Assembly (NCBI GenBank): GCA_946534455.1
Contig: CAMNCR010000154.1
Coordinates: 1-17,690 of the forward strand
Origin: an uncultured Clostridia bacterium
GTDB lineage: Bacteria > Bacillota > Clostridia > Christensenellales > Aristaeellaceae
Length of the DNA stretch: 17,690 bases
Reading direction: 5' to 3'
Shown here: piece by piece, positions 8,176 through 15,206 of the stretch
How the letters are laid out: every line of letters begins with the position of its first letter
Position numbering within the stretch: the first letter of the stretch is position 1
Translations under genes and position numbers: made by a program
Notes under the pieces: generated by a model
The model's input: the letters and a program-made list of their open reading frames with translations, nothing else
Database searches by the model: none
What the model was told of the DNA's origin: nothing

Positions 8176-9744
8176 ATGAAAAAGTTTCTCGCGTTGATGT
8201 TGGCTGTGATGATGACGCTGGGCATGTGCCTGAGCGTTGGTACGGCGGAGGAAGCCCGCCTGGAGAAGGCGGATGACGGCTCCATCGCGGCGCAGGCCGC
8301 GGCGGACCGGATCGCTTCCGGCAATGCTCCCACCGTGGTGATCGCGTTCATGACCTGGGCGGGCCGCCTGGTCGGCACGGACCGGATCGCGGAAAAGATG
8401 AGCGAAATCACCATGGAAAAGCTCGGCGTCAAGGTTGAGCTGATGCCCATGGATGCGGCTTCCTATGCGCAGAACATGAACCTGATGCTGGCCTCCGGCG
8501 AGCAGGTGGATCTGTTCAACTGCGTGAGCGTAGGCTTCATGCCCTGCGTGAACAAGGGCTACCTGGTGGACCTGGAGGAGGACGGCCTGCTGGCGACCTA
8601 CGGCCAGGGCATCATCGACGCCTTCCGGGCCAGCGAGCTGGGCGGCTGCCGCGTGGCGGGCACGCTGTACGGCGTCCCGGTCAAGAAGGACGACGCGGCC
8701 GGCAAGTTCGGCATCTCCATCCCCACCAAGTATCTGGATGAGATCGGCGTGGACTGGCAGTCCATGTACGCCAATCCCGAGGATGAAATCATCTACACCG
8801 ACTTCGATTTCATCGAGGACGTGTTCACCAAGCTGCATGCGCAGTATCCCGACAAGACGACCTTCTACACCGATCCCGGCAGCACCGTGTCCCAGTGCCT
8901 GGCGATGGACTCTCCGAGCGACATGTTCGGCGTCCTGCTGGATCCCACCAACAGCCTGGAGCTGAGCGACCTGTTCTCCAGCCAGATGTACTATGATCTG
9001 TGCGCCCGGTTCTACAAGTGGAACCAGAACGGCTGGATTTCTCCGGACGCGATTACCGAGACCAATGCCACCACCACCCAGGTCAAGGCGGGCAGCCTCT
9101 GCGCGTACAAGACCGCGACCAAGCCCGGCATCCGTCAGCAGGAATCCAACCTGTGCGGCACCCCCGTGGCGATCTTCCAGCTGGGACCGGACTTCAAGGG
9201 CTCCAGCGCCTACAACACCATGCCCTGGGCCATCAACCAGAACACGGATGACCCCGTGGCGGCGATGCAGGTGCTGAACCTGCTGTACACCGATCCCGAC
9301 CTGTCCACCCTGATCTGCTGGGGCGAAGAAGGCAAGGAATGGCAGGAGACCGGCGACGGCCACATCACCTTCGCCGAGGGCATCGATGCGCAGAACTCCG
9401 AATACTACAACAACGTGAACTGGCAGATGCCGAACCAGTTCATCGCCCGGATCTGGGAAGGCGACAGCCTGGATCTGTGGGAGCGGATGCAGAGCTACAA
9501 CGACAACGCGCTGGCCAGCAAGGCGATGGGCTTCACCTTCGACAACAGCAACGTGACCGCTGAATACACCGCGCTGACCAATGCCTATTCCGAGTATCAG
9601 AGGCAGCTGGAGCTGGGCTTCCTGAATCCGGACGAGGGCATCCCGAAGCTGGTTGAGCGGCTGAAGGCTGCGGGCCTGGATGATTACATTGCCGAGAAGC
9701 AGGCGAAGCTGAACGAGTGGGCCGAGGCCAACGGCATTCAGTAA
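8176..9744 (+). CDS. sugar ABC transporter solute-binding protein (LplA/DUF3502-like)
   Basis: The protein has 522 residues and is the extracellular binding component of a carbohydrate importer. It starts with MKKFLALMLAVMMTLGM, a clear signal peptide, after AAAGGAGG at the right distance. A cysteine (C18) follows LGM, which is a poor lipobox because methionine occupies -1; cleavage after GTA (about residue 24) is the alternative. The mature part has the family-1 binding-protein pattern (ASGEQVDLFNC; CGTPVAIFQLGP). The last 70 residues, ending in AAGLDDYIAEKQAKLNEWAE, look like the DUF3502 C-terminus of proteins paired with LplB/YtcP permeases. It heads the importer operon. The ligand cannot be read from sequence; the surrounding glycosidases suggest plant-derived oligosaccharides or glycosides. 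Confidence 0.92.
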   Translation: MKKFLALMLAVMMTLGMCLSVGTAEEARLEKADDGSIAAQAAADRIASGNAPTVVIAFMTWAGRLVGTDRIAEKMSEITMEKLGVKVELMPMDAASYAQNMNLMLASGEQVDLFNCVSVGFMPCVNKGYLVDLEEDGLLATYGQGIIDAFRASELGGCRVAGTLYGVPVKKDDAAGKFGISIPTKYLDEIGVDWQSMYANPEDEIIYTDFDFIEDVFTKLHAQYPDKTTFYTDPGSTVSQCLAMDSPSDMFGVLLDPTNSLELSDLFSSQMYYDLCARFYKWNQNGWISPDAITETNATTTQVKAGSLCAYKTATKPGIRQQESNLCGTPVAIFQLGPDFKGSSAYNTMPWAINQNTDDPVAAMQVLNLLYTDPDLSTLICWGEEGKEWQETGDGHITFAEGIDAQNSEYYNNVNWQMPNQFIARIWEGDSLDLWERMQSYNDNALASKAMGFTFDNSNVTAEYTALTNAYSEYQRQLELGFLNPDEGIPKLVERLKAAGLDDYIAEKQAKLNEWAEANGIQ

Positions 9745-9750
9745 GCCGCG

Positions 9751-9764
9751 CACACGCGAGTGTG
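9751..9764 (+). other. small GNRA-loop hairpin after the binding-protein gene
   Basis: CACAC-GCGA-GTGTG forms a 5-bp stem closed by a GCGA tetraloop, 6 nt after the binding-protein stop and 15 nt before the larger terminator stem. It could help protect the 3' end of the binding-protein mRNA. Its short stem makes this only a suggestion. Confidence 0.35.
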
Positions 9765-9779
9765 AATGAATGAATCATG

Positions 9780-9817
9780 CCGGGCGGGGAGAGCTTTCCT
9801 TTCCCTGCCCGGTTTTT
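9780..9817 (+). terminator. intra-operon intrinsic terminator/attenuator between binding protein and permeases
   Basis: Arms 9780-9793 and 9799-9812 pair over 14 bp (two G-T wobbles) around a 5-nt loop, and five T residues follow at 9813-9817. This is a textbook Rho-independent terminator. The next ATG is only 17 nt after the T-run and no separate promoter was seen for it. The element therefore most likely lets only part of the transcripts continue into the permease genes, keeping the binding protein in excess. Confidence 0.88.
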
Positions 9818-9834
9818 CATGCGAGGTGAAAGGT

Positions 9835-10782
9835 ATGGCGAAAGCACGGGACAAGTCCAAAATGTCCAAGGCCTGGCGGCAGGCTACGCTGAAGCGGTCC
9901 ATTCCGATTTATCTGATGGCGCTGCCGGGACTGCTCTATCTGTTTATCAACAACTATATGCCCATGCCGGGCATCATCCTGGCCTTCAAGAACTACAAGG
10001 CCAAGTTCGGCATTTACGGCTCCCCCTGGGCGGGGCTGAAAAACTTTCAGTACCTGTTTTCGACGCAGGACGCCTATGTCATTACCCGGAATACCATCCT
10101 GTATAACATTGTCTTCATCATCGTCAATCTGATTTTTGCCGTGGGCGTGGCCATCATCCTGTCGGAGCTGGTTTCGAAGACGAAAAAGGTCTACCAGTCC
10201 GTGATCCTGCTGCCCTACCTGCTGTCCGCGGTCATTGTCAGCTATCTGGTCTATGCCTTCCTGTCCTCCGAGAACGGCTTCATCAACAACTCCATTCTCA
10301 AGCCGCTGGGGAGGGACCCCATCGCATGGTATCAGGAGCAGAAATACTGGCCGTTCATTCTGGTCTTTGTGAATCTGTGGAAGGGCATCGGATACAACTG
10401 TATCATCTACCTTTCCACGATCATCGGCTTCGACCGGAGCCTGTATGAGGCGGCCTCCATCGACGGGGCGACCAAGTGGCAGCAGATTACGAAGATCACG
10501 CTGCCGCTGCTGAAGCCGACCATCATCATGCTGACCCTGATGGCCATCGGACGCATCTTCTATTCCGATTTCGGCCTGTTCTATCAGGTGCCGCAGAACT
10601 CCGGCGCCCTGTATCCCGTGACCAACACCATCGATACCTACGTCTACCGCGGGCTGCTGCAGCTGGGTGACATCACCATGTCGGCCGCCGCGGGCGTGTA
10701 TCAGAGTCTGGTGGGCTTCGTCCTGGTTCTGAGCGCGAACCTGCTGGTGCGCAAGCTGGAGCCGGAAAACGCACTCTTCTGA
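9835..10782 (+). CDS. ABC sugar transporter permease, LplB type (CUT1)
   Basis: The protein has 315 residues and several hydrophobic segments (about 24-40, 90-112, 120-143, 173-196, 228-246, 286-304), the usual six-helix CUT1 layout. The N-terminal LPGLLYLFINNYMPMPG is typical of LplB-like permeases. The EAA loop that contacts the ATPase is intact (EAASIDGATKWQQI at 205-218, then TLPLLKP). I chose the ATG at 9835, after GAGGTGAAAGG, rather than the in-frame ATG at 9766, because the longer form would be translated through the terminator stem. The partner permease follows 18 bp later. No ATP-binding subunit lies nearby. Confidence 0.93.
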   Translation: MAKARDKSKMSKAWRQATLKRSIPIYLMALPGLLYLFINNYMPMPGIILAFKNYKAKFGIYGSPWAGLKNFQYLFSTQDAYVITRNTILYNIVFIIVNLIFAVGVAIILSELVSKTKKVYQSVILLPYLLSAVIVSYLVYAFLSSENGFINNSILKPLGRDPIAWYQEQKYWPFILVFVNLWKGIGYNCIIYLSTIIGFDRSLYEAASIDGATKWQQITKITLPLLKPTIIMLTLMAIGRIFYSDFGLFYQVPQNSGALYPVTNTIDTYVYRGLLQLGDITMSAAAGVYQSLVGFVLVLSANLLVRKLEPENALF

Positions 10783-10800
10783 GAAAGGAGGAAAAGACAG

Positions 10801-11691
10801 ATGAAATCCGAAAGAAAGTTTCAGGTATTTGGTCATATCGTGATGATCATCATTACCCTGTGCGCGATTCTGCCGCTGGTTCTGCTGCTCATTTCCTCCT
10901 TTACGGACAATGACACGCTGATCCGCAACGGCTACTCCTTCATTCCGGAGAAGCTGAGCGCCTATGCCTACGAATACATCTTCACCAGCGGAAACTCCGT
11001 GGTGCATGCCTACGGCATTTCCATTCTGCTGACCCTGGTGGGCACCACGCTGGGCCTGACGATCACGACCCTGCTGGGATACGCTCTGTCCAAGACCTTC
11101 CTGCCGGGCCGCGGCATCATCACCTTCCTGGTGTTCTTCACCATGCTGTTTAACGGCGGTCTGGTGCCGACCTACATCAATTATTCCGACGTGTTCGGCA
11201 TCAAAAACACCTTCTGGGCGCTGCTGGTGCCCAGCCTGATGATGAACGCCTTCAACGTGCTGATGGTGAAATCCTACTTCGTTTCCAGCATTCCCGACGC
11301 GCTGCTGGAGGCGGCGTACATCGACGGCGCGACGGAGACCCGGGCTTTCGTGCAGATTGCCCTGCCGCTGGCCAAGCCCATCGTGGCGACCATCGGCCTG
11401 TTCATCGGCATCGGCTACTGGAACGACTGGATGAACGGATATATCTATCTGACCAAGCGGACGGATCTGTATTCGATCCAGAACCTGCTGAACCGGATGA
11501 TTCAGAACATTCAGTTCCTGATGCAGAACTCCAGCTCGATTTCCAACGCCAATCAGGGTCTGGCCTCCATTCCGAGCGTATCGGTCCGGATGGCCATGGC
11601 CGTGGTGGGCGTGCTGCCGATCGTGATTGTGTATCCCTTCATTCAGAACAACTTCGTCAAGGGCATTACCCTGGGCGGCGTGAAGGGCTGA
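10801..11691 (+). CDS. ABC sugar transporter permease, YtcP/AraQ type (CUT1)
   Basis: The protein has 296 residues and is the second channel subunit, with six likely membrane segments starting at about 12-32. The EAA motif EAAYIDGATETRAF (170-183), followed by ALPLAKP, marks the ATPase contact loop. The C-terminus NNFVKGITLGGVKG is the conserved ending of the YtcP/LplC-type partner of LplB. AAAGGAGG lies directly upstream with ideal spacing. The two permeases should form a heterodimer served by a shared MsmX/MsmK-type ATPase encoded elsewhere, as is known for this class. Confidence 0.93.
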   Translation: MKSERKFQVFGHIVMIIITLCAILPLVLLLISSFTDNDTLIRNGYSFIPEKLSAYAYEYIFTSGNSVVHAYGISILLTLVGTTLGLTITTLLGYALSKTFLPGRGIITFLVFFTMLFNGGLVPTYINYSDVFGIKNTFWALLVPSLMMNAFNVLMVKSYFVSSIPDALLEAAYIDGATETRAFVQIALPLAKPIVATIGLFIGIGYWNDWMNGYIYLTKRTDLYSIQNLLNRMIQNIQFLMQNSSSISNANQGLASIPSVSVRMAMAVVGVLPIVIVYPFIQNNFVKGITLGGVKG

Positions 11692-11705
11692 GAAGCTTCA
11701 GAGCG

Positions 11706-11734
11706 GAGGGCCGCGCCAGTCAGGCGCGGCCCTC
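11706..11734 (+). terminator. terminator-like hairpin at the end of the importer operon
   Basis: GAGGGCCGCGCC (11706-11717) and its exact complement (11723-11734) form a 12-bp GC-rich stem with a 5-nt AGTCA loop, 14 nt after the permease stop. The following bases (TCTGTC) are not a good U-tract, so termination may be incomplete and allow some read-through into the esterase gene. Confidence 0.65.
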
Positions 11735-11747
11735 TCTGTCAGACAGA
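11735..11747. repeat. perfect 13-bp palindrome before the esterase gene
   Basis: TCTGTC-A-GACAGA directly follows the terminator stem and lies 53 bp upstream of the esterase ATG. It may be an operator or an extension of the terminator structure. The core GTC/GAC is shared with the dyad at 5943-5956, but the flanks differ. No promoter hexamers could be assigned confidently beside it. Confidence 0.3.
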
Positions 11748-11800
11748 AAATCAATGCCGCCGGTTTTCCGCAGCGTGGAGGCCGGGGCGGGAGGAAGAGC

Positions 11801-13093
11801 ATGGCGAATCTTTATTATCAGGTCATTCAGGTGACGGATTTCGGCCCCTATGTGACCCGGCTGGTGCTGGGAATGCCCCGGGAGGTAGCGGCGGAGGAGC
11901 TGGATCCGGCCCTGTTCTCGGTGTATGTCAGGATGCTGCAGAAGAACGGGGAGCAGGTGGAGCTGCCGCTGAGCTTTATTCAGCGGGACCAGTTCGTGCC
12001 CAGCCGGGGCTACCGGCCGGTGCAGGCGGCCTATCCCTCCGATCTGCACGGGGAGCGGGTGGAGGGCCCCAGCCGCTTCGTGGCGCTGGAAATGCCCTAC
12101 GGCCCCCTGTGGAAATGCTCCGCCGCGCTGGCGGCGGACTTCAAAAGCATCAACGGCCATGAGATCTATACGGTGAACGATTACCGGATCACCCTGACCG
12201 GCACGATCGGGGAGGGGGATCAGGCGCTGAGCGGGCTGGTGTTCGATGTGTCGGCCGGGACCTTCAACCCGCAGGCGGAGCGCTTCCTGCGCGGGGTCTC
12301 CACTCATGCCGCGCTGCCCATCCGCTACGGCTACTTCGTGCCGAAGCGGCTGAACGGCCCCAGGCCCCTGATCATCTTCCTGCACGGCGCGGGCGAGGGT
12401 GGGCAGGATCTGCCCATCGCCTGGAGCGGCAACAAGGTGACGGAGTTTACGGAGGACTGGGTGCAGGACAAGTTTGGCGGCGCCTTCGTGCTGGTGCCCC
12501 AGTGCGATACGATGTGGCTGGACGACGGAAGCCATCAGTACGGAGATTCCGGAAAATCCATGTACACGGAAGCGCTGAAATACCTGATCGATGAATTCAT
12601 CGACCGGTTCAGCGCGGTGATCGATCCGGAGCGGATCTACATCGGCGGGGACTCCAACGGCGGCTTCATGACCATGCGGATGCTCATGAGCTATCCGGAC
12701 GCCTTTACGGCGGCTTTCCCGATCTGCGAGGCGATGATCGACCGGCAGGTGAGCGACGAGGATATTCAGCACCTGAAGGAGATTCCGATCTGGTTCACCC
12801 ACGCGAAAAACGATCCGGTCGTGAAGCCGGATCAGTATGTGGTGCCCACCTATGAGCGCCTGATGGCCGCGGGGGCGGAGAACTGCCACTTTACCTACTG
12901 GGACCGGATCCTGGATCTGCACGGCCTTTTCCGGAACGAGCGGGGAGAGCCCTGGGAATACATGGGGCACTTCGCCTGGATTCCGGTGTTCAACAACGAC
13001 TGCCGCCTGGATTATGACGGGAAGCCCGTGCTGGTGGACGGCCGGGAAACGGCCATCCTGGACTGGCTGGCGGCCCAGCGCAGAAAGGCGTAA
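11801..13093 (+). CDS. alpha/beta-hydrolase esterase with N-terminal Ig-like domain (CE1/polyhydroxybutyrate-depolymerase-like)
   Basis: The protein has 430 residues. Residues about 1-155 look like a beta-rich, Ig-like N-terminal domain of bacterial esterases; about 175-430 is an alpha/beta hydrolase. The oxyanion motif IIFLHGAG (191-198), nucleophile elbow GGDSNGG (S275), acid AKND (D338) and base GHFAW (H390) give a complete catalytic triad. There is no signal peptide. Related proteins cleave acetyl or feruloyl esters from plant glycans, but the family also includes general esterases. The ATG follows GGGAGGAAGAGC. It lies 109 bp after the importer genes across a leaky-looking terminator, suggesting a role in deacylating imported glycans (inference). 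Confidence 0.85.
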   Translation: MANLYYQVIQVTDFGPYVTRLVLGMPREVAAEELDPALFSVYVRMLQKNGEQVELPLSFIQRDQFVPSRGYRPVQAAYPSDLHGERVEGPSRFVALEMPYGPLWKCSAALAADFKSINGHEIYTVNDYRITLTGTIGEGDQALSGLVFDVSAGTFNPQAERFLRGVSTHAALPIRYGYFVPKRLNGPRPLIIFLHGAGEGGQDLPIAWSGNKVTEFTEDWVQDKFGGAFVLVPQCDTMWLDDGSHQYGDSGKSMYTEALKYLIDEFIDRFSAVIDPERIYIGGDSNGGFMTMRMLMSYPDAFTAAFPICEAMIDRQVSDEDIQHLKEIPIWFTHAKNDPVVKPDQYVVPTYERLMAAGAENCHFTYWDRILDLHGLFRNERGEPWEYMGHFAWIPVFNNDCRLDYDGKPVLVDGRETAILDWLAAQRRKA

Positions 13094-13113
13094 GCGGAGA
13101 GCGCACAGGGAAA

Positions 13114-13149
13114 GAAATGCCTCTGCCGGAGAACCGGCAGAGGCATTTC
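13114..13149. terminator. bidirectional terminator between convergent esterase and DUF1593 genes
   Basis: GAAATGCCTCTGCCGG (13114-13129) and its exact complement (13134-13149) make a perfect 16-bp stem with a 4-nt AGAA loop. Leftward transcripts would end in GGCATTTCTTT, giving a usable U-rich tail; rightward ones end in GGCATTTCC. It occupies most of the 79-bp gap between the convergent genes. Confidence 0.85.
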
Positions 13150-13172
13150 CGGGGCGCGAAAGCAGGGATTCC

Positions 13173-14675
13173 TTACCGGACGCGCAGGATCGCCTGCTGA
13201 TAATGAACGAGCCGGTGATGGCCCGCGGCCTGGGCCCGGAAGACGACATGCAGCTCCTCGCCGGGCGCGGCGCCGGCGGGCAGCGTTACGGTGAACGCTT
13301 CTCCCTCCTGCCGCAGGGTGGCTTCACCCGCCCAGGGGGCGCTGGCCTCCGGATAGATCCGGGCGGAGACGGAGACCTCAGCCTGATCCGGGCTGGAGGC
13401 ACAGGGGTGCAGGGTGCACGCCTGCCCGGGGCTGACCTGGAGATCCACGCCCTCGGCCAGGGTCAGGGAAGGCGCATGCTCTCCCTTCGCGTAGGTATCC
13501 GCGTCCACCCAGGCGGCACGGGCGGCAAAATCCCGCTGAATATCGGCGACATAGGGCCACATGGATTCCGTTTCCACCACGTTTCCGTCACGGTCCGTGT
13601 AGTGATCCAGGGAGACGTTCCAGATATTCAGCGCCTCGCCTCTGGAGTTCACCTGCCCCTCCTCCCGGTGATAGCGGCCGGCCATGCCGCCCCAGGCGAA
13701 GCATTCCAGGGTGCGGAAGCCCCAGGGCAGCAGGATGATGTAGGTGGGGGAATCGCCCTCGGACAGGAAATCGTATTTTTTCGGCTGGATGGGCAGGTTC
13801 ATTTTGGCGCCGAACCACTCGTGGACGATGTTGGGATTGGCGCCGAACTGCCCTTCGGGGCCCTCGCCCTCGTATTCATGGCCGTCCAGCCAGGTGCAGT
13901 AGCCGTCCGTGAGGGCGCTCTGTCCGCCGAGAATTTCCGGCTGCATGAATTCCGCGCGCAGGGTATCCTTGCTCTCTCCCTCCGGCATCATGAGCCAGGG
14001 ATAGGCGTAGCTGCCCATCTGCAGGGTCTTGATGAAGGGGATATCCGGCCAGCTTTCGGCCACGTACTGCCGATAGGCCGGATCCTGCTCGCCGCAGGCG
14101 GTGATGATCACCTTTTCCGTGATTTTCCGGTGCAGCGCGGGCCATTCGGGCGTATCCCGGTACGCATTTTCGATATCCATCAGGGCCCGGGCGATGGTGT
14201 TCGTGCCGCCCCAGACCTGGAGGTAGAGCGGACGCTCGTCGTCATCCAGGATGCGGGCGCGGATCAGCTCGGAGCCCTCGCTGGGAGCCTCCATCTCGCC
14301 CTCGTAGCCGATGTTGCCGACCTTGGTGATGGCGCGGAGCTCATCCGGGGTCGGATATCCCTCCGCGTGCAGGCACAGGCGGGGATAGTCCTTTTCATAA
14401 TCATCGATGACGCGCTGCATCCAGTCGGTGCCCGGCCAGCGATAGGGCTGGTCATAGGGGCCGCTCTGCTCGCTGGAGCCAAAGTCATCCTTCCGGATGT
14501 GCTCGGGCTTCCGGGCCCCGGGAACCCCCTGCCAGTGGAATTTGGAGGAGGTCTGCACGATGCCCTGCAGCTCCACCTCGTTGGCGTAGAAAAGGAAATG
14601 ACGCAGGGAATTCTGATCGTCTACTTCCGCGTCCTGGGTGATGATGGTGCGAATCTTCTGTGCTTTTGTGCTCAT
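13173..14675 (-). CDS. DUF1593 protein (Sde182-type, nucleoside-hydrolase-like)
   Basis: The protein has 500 residues. The N-terminal domain (about 7-310) has the nucleoside-hydrolase-like fold signature QDAEVDDQNS (14-23), resembling the calcium-binding DTDxxxDD motif, plus WGGTNT (155-160) and EGDSP (306-310), all typical of DUF1593. The C-terminus (about 400-500) is an Ig-like domain. The characterised relative, Sde_0182 of a polysaccharide-degrading marine bacterium, was linked to cellulose binding; enzymatic activity in the family is poorly defined. No signal peptide is present, unlike many secreted members. The start at 14675 follows AAAAGGAGAG. The frame stays open far upstream, but that part is the complement of the LacI remnant and GH35 gene. 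It may hydrolyse a glycosidic bond of an imported compound (inference). Confidence 0.85.
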   Translation of the reverse strand: MSTKAQKIRTIITQDAEVDDQNSLRHFLFYANEVELQGIVQTSSKFHWQGVPGARKPEHIRKDDFGSSEQSGPYDQPYRWPGTDWMQRVIDDYEKDYPRLCLHAEGYPTPDELRAITKVGNIGYEGEMEAPSEGSELIRARILDDDERPLYLQVWGGTNTIARALMDIENAYRDTPEWPALHRKITEKVIITACGEQDPAYRQYVAESWPDIPFIKTLQMGSYAYPWLMMPEGESKDTLRAEFMQPEILGGQSALTDGYCTWLDGHEYEGEGPEGQFGANPNIVHEWFGAKMNLPIQPKKYDFLSEGDSPTYIILLPWGFRTLECFAWGGMAGRYHREEGQVNSRGEALNIWNVSLDHYTDRDGNVVETESMWPYVADIQRDFAARAAWVDADTYAKGEHAPSLTLAEGVDLQVSPGQACTLHPCASSPDQAEVSVSARIYPEASAPWAGEATLRQEGEAFTVTLPAGAAPGEELHVVFRAQAAGHHRLVHYQQAILRVR

Positions 14676-14731
14676 GGAAAGCTCTCCTTTTCCCCGTTTG
14701 TGCCGAAAAGAAACGGAACCTGAATGAATCA

Positions 14732-14737
14732 AGTATA
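14732..14737 (-). promoter_or_regulatory. extended -10 promoter of the DUF1593 gene
   Basis: On the minus strand the sequence TGC-TATACT gives a good extended -10 element (TGnTATAnT). No good -35 is visible at 16-18 bp. Transcription would begin near 14725 and give a leader of about 50 nt. An extended -10 with a weak -35 often depends on an activator. Confidence 0.55.
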
Positions 14738-14739
14738 GC

Positions 14740-15165
14740 ATGTTTTCCGGTGAATTCATAGCAACGGGCCGAAAAGGAGCACGGATTCTGACCGGGAGGG
14801 AGGCTGGAGGCCGGGAGAGGGGCCGGGGCCCCTCGGAGACGGAAACGGAGGAGCTGGTCAGGCGGGCCATGGCCCAGGGAATCCGGGCGGACGCGGTGAT
14901 CACCAGCAGCGACCGGGCGGCCTTCGGCGTGATTGCCGCGCTGCACCGGGTGGGACTGTATGTGCCGGAGGATGTCAAGCTGATCAGCTTCGACAATTCT
15001 CCGTATTCCACGATGGCGTCCCCGGCCGTGACGGCGCTGGACCGTAAGCCGCAGCTGCTGGCGGAGACGGCCTGCCGGAGCCTTCTGGACCAGATGGCGG
15101 GAAAACCGGTGCAGATGGAAACGATGATTCCGGTCAGCCTGATCCGGCGGGACTCGACGCGGTGA
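14740..15165 (+). pseudogene. LacI/GalR-family regulator remnant lacking its DNA-binding domain
   Basis: The open frame encodes 141 residues. From about residue 35 on it matches the C-terminal effector lobe of LacI-family regulators: DAVITSSDRAAFGVIAAL, then GLYVPEDVKLISFDN, then the tail ending in SLIRRDS. A full regulator has about 330-340 residues with an N-terminal helix-turn-helix; here the HTH and most of the effector domain are absent. The DUF1593 gene starts only about 65 bp upstream, so there is no room for the missing part. The first 30 codons are rich in G, R and E and may be a scrambled remnant. No ribosome binding site is seen at 14740. It is probably a decayed regulator of this locus; a small effector-only protein is less likely. 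Confidence 0.8.
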
Positions 15166-15206
15166 CAAACAGACAGGATTTTCATGGAGACAGGAGGAAC
15201 AGACGA

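Noticed and set aside
7975..9753. 592-residue frame antisense to the binding-protein gene
   Set aside because: Codon-aligned complement of a highly biased gene; it would cross the strong importer promoter and shows no known domain.
11735..11747. The TCTGTC-A-GACAGA palindrome as the same operator as the 5943-5956 dyad
   Set aside because: Only the GTC/GAC core is shared; centre length and outer bases differ, so it cannot be called one motif from two sites.
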